A DNA stretch of 36,335 bases from Brevibacillus migulae (GCF_004521915.1 NZ_SDKD01000034.1:1-36335), one strand, 5' to 3'; shown: positions 23,466-31,471, counted from the first letter of the stretch. The notes: generated by a model not told the origin, from the letters alone. Numbers and translations are program-made.

Positions 23466-24203
23466 TTACGAAGTATATGCTTGAATAAGTTGTCGAAGGC
23501 CTTTTTTACTATCACCAGCGAACAAGCCACCATGGTAACAAATCAGATGCTCGATATCATAGTCCAGCAATCGTTCAACAGAGCGGATCGCTTCCTCCAG
23601 GTCCAAAGCGTACTGGGGATTGGCGATCTCCAGCTTTCCTTGCTCGATCACGACGGCATCAGCGGCGATGAGCGTTTTGCTGGCTGGCAGATACAAGGAA
23701 ATATGTCCGGGCATATGACCGGGTGTATGCACAATCTCGATGCCGCCGCACCATGGGAGATGCTCCTGATGGGTCACTGTCCGGTCGACCTGCGCTGGCT
23801 CGATTGATTGCAGGAAACGGATGAATTGTTCGGCATGTGGCTTTGCTTCAGCTGGCAGCATATCGAGTGAGGCCTCTGCTTGTTCCAGCCGTAAAGACTT
23901 TTTCTCGCCGGAGATGTAGGGGGCTTCTATTTCGTGGGCGACCACTTCGATGTGGGAATACATCCGTTTCAATGCGGCGAGCGAACCCATATGGTCCATA
24001 TCATGATGGGTGACGATACATTTTGTGAGCGAAGCGAGATCGATGTGATGCTGCTTCATCGCTTCCCGTAGAAGTCCGATAAAATCCGGGTAGCCGCAGT
24101 CGACGAGAATGGTATCGTGCTCGTCTTGCAGGACGACGGGCGTGATGATCTGCTTTTGGCCGTTATAGTCAAATTCGATATTGAGCAGATGGACATTTTT
24201 CAT
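23466..24203 (-). CDS. MBL-fold metallo-hydrolase (245 aa)
   Basis: A metallo-beta-lactamase-fold hydrolase. The metal-binding motif THHDMDHMGS (HxHxDH type with His in the first positions), HTPGHMPGHISLY, and LIAADAV near the middle are the expected ligands, and CYHGG closes the set near the C-terminus. The substrate cannot be told; glyoxalase-II-like or quorum-quenching-type lactonases have this layout. The start at 24203 follows GGAGG by seven bases; the ATG at 24230 has no ribosome site. No signal peptide is seen, so it is probably cytoplasmic. Confidence 0.88.
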   Translation of the reverse strand: MKNVHLLNIEFDYNGQKQIITPVVLQDEHDTILVDCGYPDFIGLLREAMKQHHIDLASLTKCIVTHHDMDHMGSLAALKRMYSHIEVVAHEIEAPYISGEKKSLRLEQAEASLDMLPAEAKPHAEQFIRFLQSIEPAQVDRTVTHQEHLPWCGGIEIVHTPGHMPGHISLYLPASKTLIAADAVVIEQGKLEIANPQYALDLEEAIRSVERLLDYDIEHLICYHGGLFAGDSKKGLRQLIQAYTS

Positions 24204-24430
24204 ACTTGTTCCTCCACTTAGGCGATTCATGATTTTGCGACCCTTGATGGTCTTCCAATCCGCGCCATGCCAATTGCCAGGAAGGAATGGAACGGAAACT
24301 CACCTCAAAGGTCCCCTTGTTTTCCAGGTTATTCCTAGATCTTCGCTATCATTTCAATGTTCACTCCACTCCTTGTTATCCCATCATCATAGCAAGATTC
24401 TCCCTTTTCTTCCATGGTCATGCCCATACG

Positions 24431-24463
24431 AAAAGCGCGCTTTCTCCATAAGAGAAACCGCGT
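24431..24463 (-). terminator. Rho-independent terminator of the HTH protein gene
   Basis: On the minus strand GCGGTTTCTC pairs with GAGAAAGCGC over a short loop and is followed by GCTTTTCG. The remaining 24204-24430 stretch upstream of the MBL gene shows no other gene. Confidence 0.65.
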
Positions 24464-24493
24464 CGTCGTATCCACTATGCCTGCACGCTGCCG

Positions 24494-24748
24494 TCACTCG
24501 TTTTCCAGGGCTTGATTGAACCGCAAAACGATTAAAGGCTTTCTTCTTCTCCATTTTTGATTGCGAGCTTTCAGCCACTCGTTTACCTGGCCGATCTCAA
24601 AAACATACCTGTACCCTGAATCAAGAAAGGGCAGTCCGGCTTGTATTTGCCGATACAGCGTACGGCGGGACCACCCCAAGTAGGTAATCAGTTCACTGCT
24701 TGAAAGGACTCTCGCATTGACATCGATTGTAAATGCCAACAACGTCAT
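24494..24748 (-). CDS. Small excisionase/MerR-like helix-turn-helix protein
   Basis: A protein of about 84 residues whose middle part (SSSELITYLGWSRRTLYRQIQAGLPF, then YRYVFEIGQVNEWLKARN) has the order of an excisionase-type winged helix: a helix-turn-helix followed by a beta hairpin and a helix. The C-terminus is basic (KWRRRKPLIVLRF). AAGGAGGG lies directly before the ATG at 24748, which is too close for that start; a TTG at 24742 with eight-base spacing is an attractive alternative. It lies 61 bases after the JetD-like gene in the same direction, so the two probably form a unit. Confidence 0.7.
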   Translation of the reverse strand: MTLLAFTIDVNARVLSSSELITYLGWSRRTLYRQIQAGLPFLDSGYRYVFEIGQVNEWLKARNQKWRRRKPLIVLRFNQALENE

Positions 24749-24809
24749 TCCCTCCTTTTCTTGATGATTCACCGAATGATGAAAGCGGGGCTAAGTAACG
24801 ACCGGAGAA

Positions 24810-25847
24810 TTACTCCAAGGTAAACGCTGCCTGAGGAATGTATCTTTTTGCCTGAAAAAGGAGACGGATTTTCTCTTGAAACGTCCGTGGAAAAAGAGCC
24901 AGTGCTTCCCGCATTTCCGCACTTTCGATGCTTTTTCGCTTCAATGGGGGGGCAGTAAATAAGTATTGATTGAGAAGCCTTTCATAGAACGGGAGATAGG
25001 GTCGAATCTGATAATCCTGATAATGGTCATGCAGCTTTTTCCATTCCACGATCTTCCGTGGTTCAATGTCGCTGAAGTACCAAAACTCCGCCTCCTTCCC
25101 GTGAAAAGCGGCCAGATCTTGAAAATATGATAGACTGGTTGTACGATTATGCTCTTCGAAAAGGATCAAAAGGTTAATCTCGGGCAAACCATGTAGATCA
25201 TTCCTTTCAAAAGCAGAACGTACATACAGAAACGTGTGCTTGTCATCTACGATCAGCACGCTGTTCTTTTCTTGCACCTTGATCACATGGTACACAAACG
25301 GGTCAGAAGCAACGGTACAACCCAGATCCTCATAGGTAAGGTTCAGCTTTCGTAAAATCAGCTGCATCCTTGGTTTCCCAAGCAATTCCTGATCTCGGAA
25401 CAATTGATAGGATCGATGAGGGATCCTTGCCTTCATGCCCTCTTTCTTCTCTTGCAGCTCTTTGAAAAAGCGGTCGATTGGCTCGATCAGTTTCCAATCG
25501 CGCCTTACTTCTTCCAGATGATTTTGGTAGTACTCCTTCGCCATTTTGGGATGCCACGAATCCGGCAATTGGGCATACTCCATCATGGTAGAAGAAGCAT
25601 TCATCAATTCCGGATGACTCCGGATCATCCGGTAACAACGATATATTCTCGTTTCGTTGCATAAAAGTTTTCGTGAGATGACGGGACGAAGCATCCCCTC
25701 CGATTCAAGCTTTTTGATTTCCTGCGCGAAAATAGCCCACCCGCCATATTCACTGCCTGCTTTCATTTTGATGTAAGTCTCCATGTCTCTTGTATCAATC
25801 AAGATCCTGTGCTGCTTGTTTAGGAAATCGATCAGCATTTGACGCAT
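24810..25847 (-). CDS. Solitary JetD-like protein (DUF3322/DUF2220, Wadjet nuclease-subunit-like)
   Basis: A protein of about 345 residues that resembles JetD, the nuclease subunit of Wadjet defence systems. The C-terminal part has the Toprim-like order: SVLIVDDKHTFLYV (residues 197-209), a LLILFEEHNRT strand, EFWYFSDIEPRKIVEW (residues 254-268) and the RPYLPFYERLL segment. In canonical JetD the corresponding motifs are VEN and GDID; here they are VDD and SDIE, so the acidic pattern is partly changed. The N-terminal part is the DUF3322-like helical region. No jetA, jetB or jetC gene is present. The start at 25847 is chosen for a GAGG ten bases upstream; an upstream reading runs through the oppA terminator. 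Confidence 0.7.
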   Translation of the reverse strand: MRQMLIDFLNKQHRILIDTRDMETYIKMKAGSEYGGWAIFAQEIKKLESEGMLRPVISRKLLCNETRIYRCYRMIRSHPELMNASSTMMEYAQLPDSWHPKMAKEYYQNHLEEVRRDWKLIEPIDRFFKELQEKKEGMKARIPHRSYQLFRDQELLGKPRMQLILRKLNLTYEDLGCTVASDPFVYHVIKVQEKNSVLIVDDKHTFLYVRSAFERNDLHGLPEINLLILFEEHNRTTSLSYFQDLAAFHGKEAEFWYFSDIEPRKIVEWKKLHDHYQDYQIRPYLPFYERLLNQYLFTAPPLKRKSIESAEMREALALFPRTFQEKIRLLFQAKRYIPQAAFTLE

Positions 25848-25928
25848 AGCTTCGGTCCTCTTCCCCATGATTTCGGTCGACGCTAAGAACAAATGCGACC
25901 AAGCTCTGTCTTTCGCGCCATCATGTAA

Positions 25929-25957
25929 AGCGAGGAACAGATCTACTCTGCTCCTCG
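25929..25957 (-). terminator. Terminator-like hairpin after oppA
   Basis: GCGAGGA(g)CAGA pairs with TCTG(t)TCCTCGC over a four-base loop, followed on the minus strand by TTTA only. It lies 10 bases after the oppA stop. The short T-tract suggests partial readthrough into the JetD-like gene. Confidence 0.55.
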
Positions 25958-25966
25958 CGGCCTTCC

Positions 25967-27595
25967 TTACTCCATCGATGCCCATTTCCAATCCACAAAC
26001 CCGAGACCATCCAAAACGACACCTTTGACACGCTCGTCTTTTACATAGGCATTGGTATAGTAATAGATCGGTGCGATCGGCATTTCATCCATCAAAATCT
26101 CTTCCGCCTGGGCGAGGATTTGTTTTCGTTTTTCCGGATCCGCTTCGATCGCCGATTGATTGAGCAGCTCTTTATACTGCGGATTCTCCCATCTCGGATC
26201 GTTGTTTCCGCCGCTTTTTTCTTTGAAGATCTCTAGGAAGTTGATCGGATCGTTAAAGTCGCCTAGCCAGCCCATCCGTCCGATCATGTAATTCCCTTGG
26301 GATTTGTCCTCCAGGTATACCTTCCACTCTTTGTTCACCAATTTCACGTCGATGCCAAATGCTTGTTTCCATTGGTCCTGAGCCGCTTCTGCCACTTTTT
26401 TGTGGGCCTCCGAGGTATTATAGGTCAGCGTGATCGACGGCAGCTCCGTGATATTCAGCTCTTGCATCCCTTCCTTCAGCAATTGCTTCGCTTTTTCCAG
26501 ATCGTTGTCGGCAAAGTGCGATTTCGAGCTGACAGACATGGAAGGCGGGATGAAACCCAGCGCAGGAATTTGACCAGTCTGGACAATATTATCCACAATG
26601 GTTTGGCGGTTCAGCGCGTAGGTAAAGGCTTTGCGGATTTTTGCGTTGGTAAACGGAAATTGCTCCGTATTGAAAATATAGAAGTAGGTGCCCGCGATCG
26701 GTTGGGTGACCAAGGTGCCTGCGTCTTTCAGACTGGGAATCGCATCTGTCGGCAATGTATCCAGCGGTGCCCCTGCCCAATCCAATTCACCGTTTTCATA
26801 CATCGACAGGGATGTATTGTTGTCCTCCACCATGGAAAACTCGATGCGATCCAGCTTCACCTTGTCCTTGTCCCAGTACAGATCGTTTTTCTCCAGAACC
26901 ACTTTGCTTTTGTGCTCCCAGGCGGTCATTTTAAAGGGACCATTTCCTACGTGGGTTGCGGCTTCCTTCGCCCATGTTGGATTGGCCTCGAGTACCTTTT
27001 GGTTGATCGGATAAAAGGTATAAAAAGAAGTCAATTCGAGGAAAAACGGCGTTGGATTCTCAAGCTTGACTTCTAGCGTCTTCGCATCGATCGCTTTTAC
27101 ACCCACGTCTTCCGCTTTGGCCGTCCCTTTGTTGTACGCCTCCGCATTTTTGATGTAGAAAGCTTGGTACGCATAGGGAGCTGCCGTCTTCGGATCCAGC
27201 AGTCGCTTCCAGGCATACTCAAAATCTTGGGCAGTGACTGGGTCGCCATTGCTCCACTTCGACTCCCGCAAATGGAAGGTATAGGTGAGCTGATCTGGCG
27301 AGACATCGATCTTTTCCGCGACAGAAGGCTCTGGTTTTCCCTCTTCGTTTGTCCGGGTCAGCCCGTCAAAAGTGGCCCGCGCTATTGCACCCGATACCGT
27401 ATCCTCCGCAATCGTCGGGTCCGCCGTCGGGGGCTCGCTGTGCATATTGAGACGGAAGACTTGCTCTTGACCTGCGGTAGCAGTTGCTGAATCTGTGGAA
27501 GCTGCTGGCTTGTCCGACGGATTTCCGCAACCCGCCAGCGCCACTCCGGCCAAGACGATTGAGCTGATGGTTGCAAACATACTTTTTTTGAACAC
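25967..27595 (-). CDS. Peptide ABC transporter substrate-binding lipoprotein (OppA family)
   Basis: A 542-residue extracellular lipoprotein that captures peptides for an ABC importer. The signal peptide ends in the lipobox LAGC (residues about 20-23). Family features include EPPTADPTIAEDTVSGAI, GNGPFKMTAWEHKSKVVLEKN and the C-terminal PIAPIYYYTNAYV. The start is a GTG, with AAGGAGG about 9-11 bases upstream. No permease or ATPase gene lies next to it, so it must rely on a transporter encoded elsewhere. It is transcribed away from the LysR gene at 27834, which is the obvious candidate regulator. Confidence 0.93.
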   Translation of the reverse strand: MFKKSMFATISSIVLAGVALAGCGNPSDKPAASTDSATATAGQEQVFRLNMHSEPPTADPTIAEDTVSGAIARATFDGLTRTNEEGKPEPSVAEKIDVSPDQLTYTFHLRESKWSNGDPVTAQDFEYAWKRLLDPKTAAPYAYQAFYIKNAEAYNKGTAKAEDVGVKAIDAKTLEVKLENPTPFFLELTSFYTFYPINQKVLEANPTWAKEAATHVGNGPFKMTAWEHKSKVVLEKNDLYWDKDKVKLDRIEFSMVEDNNTSLSMYENGELDWAGAPLDTLPTDAIPSLKDAGTLVTQPIAGTYFYIFNTEQFPFTNAKIRKAFTYALNRQTIVDNIVQTGQIPALGFIPPSMSVSSKSHFADNDLEKAKQLLKEGMQELNITELPSITLTYNTSEAHKKVAEAAQDQWKQAFGIDVKLVNKEWKVYLEDKSQGNYMIGRMGWLGDFNDPINFLEIFKEKSGGNNDPRWENPQYKELLNQSAIEADPEKRKQILAQAEEILMDEMPIAPIYYYTNAYVKDERVKGVVLDGLGFVDWKWASME

Positions 27596-27833
27596 GATGT
27601 TGTTCCTCCTTCGTTTCTCTTTCTTCCACTCATGTCGAATTCACTCGAATAGGTGTAGGTAAACGATAGCAAAAGGAGGAGCGGATAAGGTAATCTCTGA
27701 AATGAATAGCGGTATAGCCAAAAGTAAGAAGCGTTTAACCGGTGCGGTATTCAAAATTATCAATCAAAAGGGAATTTTTGCGATTATCGATTATGATGGG
27801 AGGATAACGACAGGTGTAAGGAGATTGTGTACC

Positions 27834-28700
27834 GTGCCCAGCCTACAGCAATTGAAGTATTTCATGAAAACGGCAGAAAACGGGAGTCTGAACAAGGCGG
27901 CGAAGGAACTGTTTATCACCCAGCCTGCTTTGACAAAGCAATTATCGTTATTGGAGAAGGAGCTGGCCGTCAGTCTCTTTATCCGCCATACGAACGGAAT
28001 CAAAATCACGGAAGCCGGACAATTCTTGTACGATCAATTGACCCTCGTCCTGAAGACACTGGACGATATTTTTATAGAAACCCAAGAGATCGCCAGCCAA
28101 CGCGCAATCCGCATCGGCGCCCTCCCCAGCCTCGCCACGCACTATATGCCGATGGTGCTGCGCAGTCATAGCGAGCTGCGTGCAAAGAAAATCCAACTGA
28201 TTGTCAAGGATACGACCCATGAATTGGTGAGGCTGCTGAAGGAAGATGAGGCGGACTTGATACTCGTGCAGGATTACGTGCAGGAGGAGGGTCTCGCATC
28301 ATCCATGCTGTTTCGGGAGACTTATCAAGCGATCGTGCCTGCGAACCATCCCCTTGCTTCTCAGGAAAGAGTGACACTTGCGGAGCTGGTCCAGCATCCG
28401 ATGGTCTTGTATAAAAGCCCATGCGATATCCGGTCCTCTTTTTTGCGGGTGTGTCATGAGATGAATGTGAAGGTATCTTCCTTTATTGATCTGGAGTTTA
28501 ATGAATCGATTCTTACCTTTGTCGAGAGCGGGCTTGGTGTCTCGATCGTGCCGAAAATGGTGGCAGACAGTATTGCGGCGCATCCGCATATTGTGGTGAA
28601 GGCGCTGCATGCGGTTGATCTTGAACGGGAGATTCATGTGCTGTGGCAGCCCATGGTGGAGGAATGGATTCAGCAGCTTCCTGTAGGGATGAAAAAGTAG
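27834..28700 (+). CDS. LysR-family transcriptional regulator
   Basis: A 288-residue LysR regulator. The N-terminal helix-turn-helix is LQQLKYFMKTAENGSLNKAAKELFITQPALTKQLSLLE, given here only as a region (residues 3-40), followed by LEKELAVSLFIRHTNGIKITEAG. Residues from about 90 form the periplasmic-binding-type effector domain. The start at the GTG at 27834 is chosen because AAGGAG lies ten bases before it and because the HTH then begins at the usual place; the longer open frame from 27702 has no ribosome site. It is divergent from the orphan oppA. Confidence 0.88.
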   Translation: MPSLQQLKYFMKTAENGSLNKAAKELFITQPALTKQLSLLEKELAVSLFIRHTNGIKITEAGQFLYDQLTLVLKTLDDIFIETQEIASQRAIRIGALPSLATHYMPMVLRSHSELRAKKIQLIVKDTTHELVRLLKEDEADLILVQDYVQEEGLASSMLFRETYQAIVPANHPLASQERVTLAELVQHPMVLYKSPCDIRSSFLRVCHEMNVKVSSFIDLEFNESILTFVESGLGVSIVPKMVADSIAAHPHIVVKALHAVDLEREIHVLWQPMVEEWIQQLPVGMKK

Positions 28701-28797
28701 TGAGTCGCTTTCATAACCTTACTTGCTCTGCTGGTTTCACTGGTAACGTTTGTTTGAAAAATGTAGGCATGAAATACAGATCGAAAGGAGGAAACAA

Positions 28798-28893
28798 ATG
28801 AAACAAGTACGAAGAGTTTTGTGGGGAATGGCTTTTTCCATTGGTTCATCGGCTTGGTTTGATCAGATCACTCTCTTTTGCATCAACCCATAA
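28798..28893 (+). CDS. Micro-protein with one hydrophobic segment (31 aa)
   Basis: MKQVRRVLWGMAFSIGSSAW and eleven further residues, ending CINP. A near-perfect GAAAGGAGG ribosome site stands six bases before the ATG, much stronger than expected by chance. The basic N-terminus and following hydrophobic stretch suggest membrane association. The family is unknown. It lies about 100 bases after the LysR gene. Confidence 0.5.
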   Translation: MKQVRRVLWGMAFSIGSSAWFDQITLFCINP

Positions 28894-29031
28894 CCCTTTT
28901 TTGTATCAGGTCAAAACTCCCTTTTTAGTCCCTATTGATTATGGATACTGAAAGCAACGAGCGTGATCCTTCAACTGATTTGTGCCATTTTGCTTCCCCT
29001 AACTTTCTCCATCCAAGGAGCTGTATCTCAT

Positions 29032-29226
29032 ATGAGCAAATCATCGAATATCTCTCAAACTCCATACCCTTGCGCCCAATGCGGCACCATGGTCCAGCCA
29101 CCGGAGCATCTGATCACACGGTATGATTATCAGATCTATTGCAGCGAGTGTGCACAAACACATCGGACTCTCGATTGGTTAACGTCTCTGTTGATTTTGT
29201 TAGGCTTCAAAAAACGACCCTTTTGA
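29032..29226 (+). CDS. Small zinc-ribbon protein (64 aa)
   Basis: A 64-residue protein with two CxxC pairs (YPCAQCG near residues 13-18 and YCSECA near 36-41), the spacing of a small zinc ribbon. The C-terminus is hydrophobic (LDWLTSLLILLGFKKRPF), possibly a membrane-contacting helix. The ATG at 29032 is preceded by AAGGAG at 11 bases; a GTG at 28963 would add a hydrophobic 23-residue leader without a good ribosome site. I do not recognise a named family. Confidence 0.6.
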   Translation: MSKSSNISQTPYPCAQCGTMVQPPEHLITRYDYQIYCSECAQTHRTLDWLTSLLILLGFKKRPF

Positions 29227-29240
29227 TTCGATCGAAACCG

Positions 29241-29582
29241 TTATGCTTTCATATCAATGATTTGCTTCAGTTCAATCCATTGAACATTTTCGTCATTTAC
29301 CAGCTTAAGTCTGCCTTCGTCTTTATCGATCCACTGGATCATCCCCCACATGCTGTACGTCGAACCAAGATTGCCGTTGACGGATTGCCACCAGGAAATC
29401 GTGACGGCATAGTCATTTCTGGCAGAATCTTTAATCAGATAGTGGAACGAGGCACGATCATATTCCGCCACGATTGGTTCCTTTACGAGCATCGGGGCTT
29501 TCTTTGGTTGAAGATACAGCTCCTGTTGTTCGGTCAAAACATATCGGTTTGCAGAGATGTTGTTATCTTCCATTTCCGTCAT
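29241..29582 (-). CDS. YolD-like family protein
   Basis: A 113-residue protein that matches the YolD-like pattern: an acidic N-terminus, then EPIVAEYDRASFHYLIKDS, a WWQ-containing strand, MWGMIQWIDKDEGRLKLV and IELKQIIDM. YolD-type proteins often accompany Y-family DNA polymerase (UvrX-type) genes in SOS operons of Bacilli; no polymerase gene is nearby here. GGAAGGA lies eight to ten bases before the ATG. A palindrome about 90 bases upstream may be its operator. Function is unknown. Confidence 0.75.
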   Translation of the reverse strand: MTEMEDNNISANRYVLTEQQELYLQPKKAPMLVKEPIVAEYDRASFHYLIKDSARNDYAVTISWWQSVNGNLGSTYSMWGMIQWIDKDEGRLKLVNDENVQWIELKQIIDMKA

Positions 29583-29672
29583 GACAGTGATTCCTTCCTT
29601 TCCTCTGCAGCTCGTATAACCATTCTTTCTAGTCCTCCGCGCTCCACCCCGAAGTATTTTTGTGAAACCACA

Positions 29673-29696
29673 CTGAAATCACCTAATTTATTTCAG
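29673..29696. promoter_or_regulatory. Palindrome upstream of the yolD-like gene
   Basis: CTGAAAT-N10-ATTTCAG is a perfect inverted repeat about 90-115 bases before the yolD-like start. It does not match the LexA/DinR box. It could bind a repressor or be a transcript structure. The rest of 29583-29811 shows no gene; a second small hairpin (TGAATGT/ACATTCA) lies near 29735-29752. Confidence 0.4.
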
Positions 29697-29811
29697 AACT
29701 AAAACATCCGCTACGATATGGATTTTTTAATGAATGTGGCTTACATTCACCTGAAGTGTTCTCCTGGTTACTGTCAGCACTGTCTCTCTTTGCAGACACA
29801 GACAACTCCCT

Positions 29812-30045
29812 CTACTCCCCATAGTCCTCACCGTTTTCCGCTACTCTGATGGTGCGGGGAAGCGCAGGTCCCCAAGCAATCAGTCCATGAATGTTCAAGC
29901 GGTGGAGATGCTCTTGCATGTCAATCGCCGATTTGATCCCAACCATTTCGCATAGTTCGCTTATTGTCGGCGAGTTTTTATGTTTGGCGGTGTAATCCAT
30001 GATCGCTTGGAGAACTGCCTTTTGTATTTCTAGCCGAGGGTCCAT
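29812..30045 (-). CDS. LexA-type DNA-binding domain protein lacking the protease domain (77 aa)
   Basis: A 77-residue protein that aligns along its whole length with the winged-helix DNA-binding domain of LexA: LQAIMDYTAKHKNSPTISEL, MVGIKSAIDMQEHLHRLNIHGLI, then PRTIRV. The self-cleaving peptidase half of LexA is absent and there is no room for it before the stop. The ribosome site AAGGGAG overlaps the stop codon of the WYL gene two bases upstream, so the genes are coupled. It could compete with LexA for its sites or form a separate repressor; this is inference. Confidence 0.75.
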   Translation of the reverse strand: MDPRLEIQKAVLQAIMDYTAKHKNSPTISELCEMVGIKSAIDMQEHLHRLNIHGLIAWGPALPRTIRVAENGEDYGE

Positions 30046-30047
30046 TT

Positions 30048-30266
30048 TTAGGCTCCCTTCGAAGTATGTGTAACCGGATTGATCGCCAGAATATTTTCTA
30101 TGACGAAGTATCGGGGTGCGCGTCTCGTCATGCAGTATGCTTTTACATGATCATTTTTCATCTCCAATAGCCTGACCATTCGTTGACTTGTCTGTCCGTA
30201 TCGATCCAGATAGATCAATTCCACTGGTTGAGCGGCAGCCATGTATTTATGAAGCTGTTTGATCAT
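30048..30266 (-). CDS. Small single WYL-domain protein (72 aa)
   Basis: A 72-residue protein with the WYL-type pattern VELIYLDRYGQTSQRMVR, VKAYCMTRRAPRYFVIENIL. WYL domains bind ligands or nucleic acid and usually sit in larger HTH regulators. Here the domain stands alone and is paired with the LexA-type DNA-binding protein directly downstream. The start at 30266 follows GGAGGG by six bases; the longer reading from 30395 passes through the promoter and is rejected. A DinR/LexA-type box overlaps its promoter, which points to SOS control. Confidence 0.75.
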   Translation of the reverse strand: MIKQLHKYMAAAQPVELIYLDRYGQTSQRMVRLLEMKNDHVKAYCMTRRAPRYFVIENILAINPVTHTSKGA

Positions 30267-30285
30267 GTTTTTCCCTCCACGATAT

Positions 30286-30299
30286 CGAACGTTTGTTCT
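30286..30299 (-). promoter_or_regulatory. LexA/DinR (SOS) box at the WYL-LexA-like promoter
   Basis: CGAAC-GTTT-GTTCT contains the full GAAC-N4-GTTC core of the Gram-positive SOS box and differs from the consensus CGAACRNRYGTTYC at two of the remaining positions. It lies just downstream of the -10 TATAAT and 20 bases before the start codon, where a bound repressor would block transcription. Confidence 0.65.
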
Positions 30300-30300
30300 T

Positions 30301-30306
30301 ATTATA
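30301..30306 (-). promoter_or_regulatory. -10 box (TATAAT) of the WYL-LexA-like unit
   Basis: A perfect TATAAT on the minus strand directly upstream of the SOS box. The -35 is poor (TTGCAT at 18-base spacing), as often seen for repressed promoters. Confidence 0.55.
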
Positions 30307-30331
30307 TGCGAACAATATGGGAACATGCAAA

Positions 30332-30360
30332 CAAAAAAAGATCCCCACTTTTTGTGGAGA
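30332..30360 (-). terminator. Rho-independent terminator of the secreted-protein gene
   Basis: On the minus strand TCTCCAC pairs with GTGGGGA and is followed by TCTTTTTTTG. Confidence 0.8.
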
Positions 30361-30391
30361 CCGTAGTGATTCGTCTTGATTTCCCCTAAAT

Positions 30392-31471
30392 TCACCTTAC
30401 CGTAATGGACGTTTTCGCAATGGCTTCCGCACCTGTCTCGGGATTTTTGACTTTTGCCTCGAACGGATACGTTTTCTTCTTGTCCGGTTTGAACTTGATC
30501 AATACGCTGTGGGTTCCTTCCTTTTCGTTGTACTCATTGCTGATTTCCGTCACTTCCTGGTTGTAGCTTCTCGTAAACTGATCAGATTTTATGCCTGTTC
30601 CTTTGTAGGTTAAGAGTAAATAGATCGTATCTCCTAGCCGGACAGTTGCTTTTTGCGGACTGATCGATGCTTGAATCTGCGGATCCGCTGCAACCGAGAA
30701 TGTAATATATCCAGTAGCTTCGATGATTTCCCCCGTCTCCTTATCTCGCATAAGCATAACGAAATAGGGAGTGTATTCACCTTCAATTTTTGGTGTAAAG
30801 TAGCCCGTTGTCATATACATATTTTTCTTTCGGTCATAGGTTGTTTTAATCTTTTGTACTTTTTGTGTTACATCGACTGAATTCAGGGAAAGGAACTTGA
30901 ATTCCGCTGCCTTTTCCACTGTCCCCATATAAGGTGTATGCACAGTAAACTTCATTTTTTGGTCAACCTTTAAGGATTTCTCCGGATAGATTGAGAATTC
31001 CGATTCTACAGTCGGCGTCACGGGAGGCAAGTTATCTACGCGAATGCGCTTTTCTGCATTCCCTGCCCACACCTTGTCGTTATCTTTCATTACAATGTTG
31101 TATTGGATAGATACATGATGAATGCTGATGTCGAAGTCTTCTGGTATAAAAACAGCTTTTGATACATAATTCATTCCTTTTTTTGCGGTTTCAAGTGTAA
31201 TCGGATGTTTTTCTTCTCCATCTTCCCCTTCAAATACAATCGCTAACGACGCCTCAAAGGTTTTCCCTTGTTTTTTCGTCACCGCTTCTATTTGGATTTC
31301 TTCGCTGGGATAATACTGCTTTTTCACAGGGGTTACTTTCAATTCGACTGGAACACTTACCTCTTCAGCAAAAGCTAAACTTGGAACCAACATTGTGAAC
31401 AGCGTAAAAAAGACCAAGGATGCTAGCAGGGCGCGAAACCCCGATGGATGCTTTTCCATGATTGATAACAT
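30392..31471 (-). CDS. Secreted beta-rich hypothetical protein (359 aa)
   Basis: An exported protein with a classical signal peptide (basic start, hydrophobic stretch about residues 14-32, cleavage after AFA). The mature part consists of repeated beta-strand patterns typical of Ig-like or bacterial adhesion-type domains, for example PSEEIQIEAVTKKQG, NMYMTTGYFTPKIEGEY and GTHSVLIKFKPDKKKTYPF near the C-terminus. There is no cell-wall anchor or membrane helix at the C-terminus. GGGGAGGAG lies seven bases before the ATG. I cannot name a function; it has its own terminator. Confidence 0.8.
   Translation of the reverse strand: MLSIMEKHPSGFRALLASLVFFTLFTMLVPSLAFAEEVSVPVELKVTPVKKQYYPSEEIQIEAVTKKQGKTFEASLAIVFEGEDGEEKHPITLETAKKGMNYVSKAVFIPEDFDISIHHVSIQYNIVMKDNDKVWAGNAEKRIRVDNLPPVTPTVESEFSIYPEKSLKVDQKMKFTVHTPYMGTVEKAAEFKFLSLNSVDVTQKVQKIKTTYDRKKNMYMTTGYFTPKIEGEYTPYFVMLMRDKETGEIIEATGYITFSVAADPQIQASISPQKATVRLGDTIYLLLTYKGTGIKSDQFTRSYNQEVTEISNEYNEKEGTHSVLIKFKPDKKKTYPFEAKVKNPETGAEAIAKTSITVR

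Noticed and set aside
24810..25847. Complete Wadjet defence system
   Set aside because: No jetA, jetB or jetC gene is in the window, and the Toprim acids of the JetD-like protein are altered.
27702..27833. N-terminal extension of the LysR regulator
   Set aside because: The extra 44 codons lack a ribosome site at their start and would push the HTH away from its usual position.
28963..29031. Hydrophobic leader of the zinc-ribbon protein
   Set aside because: The GTG at 28963 has no ribosome site, whereas AAGGAG stands before the ATG at 29032; kept only as an alternative.
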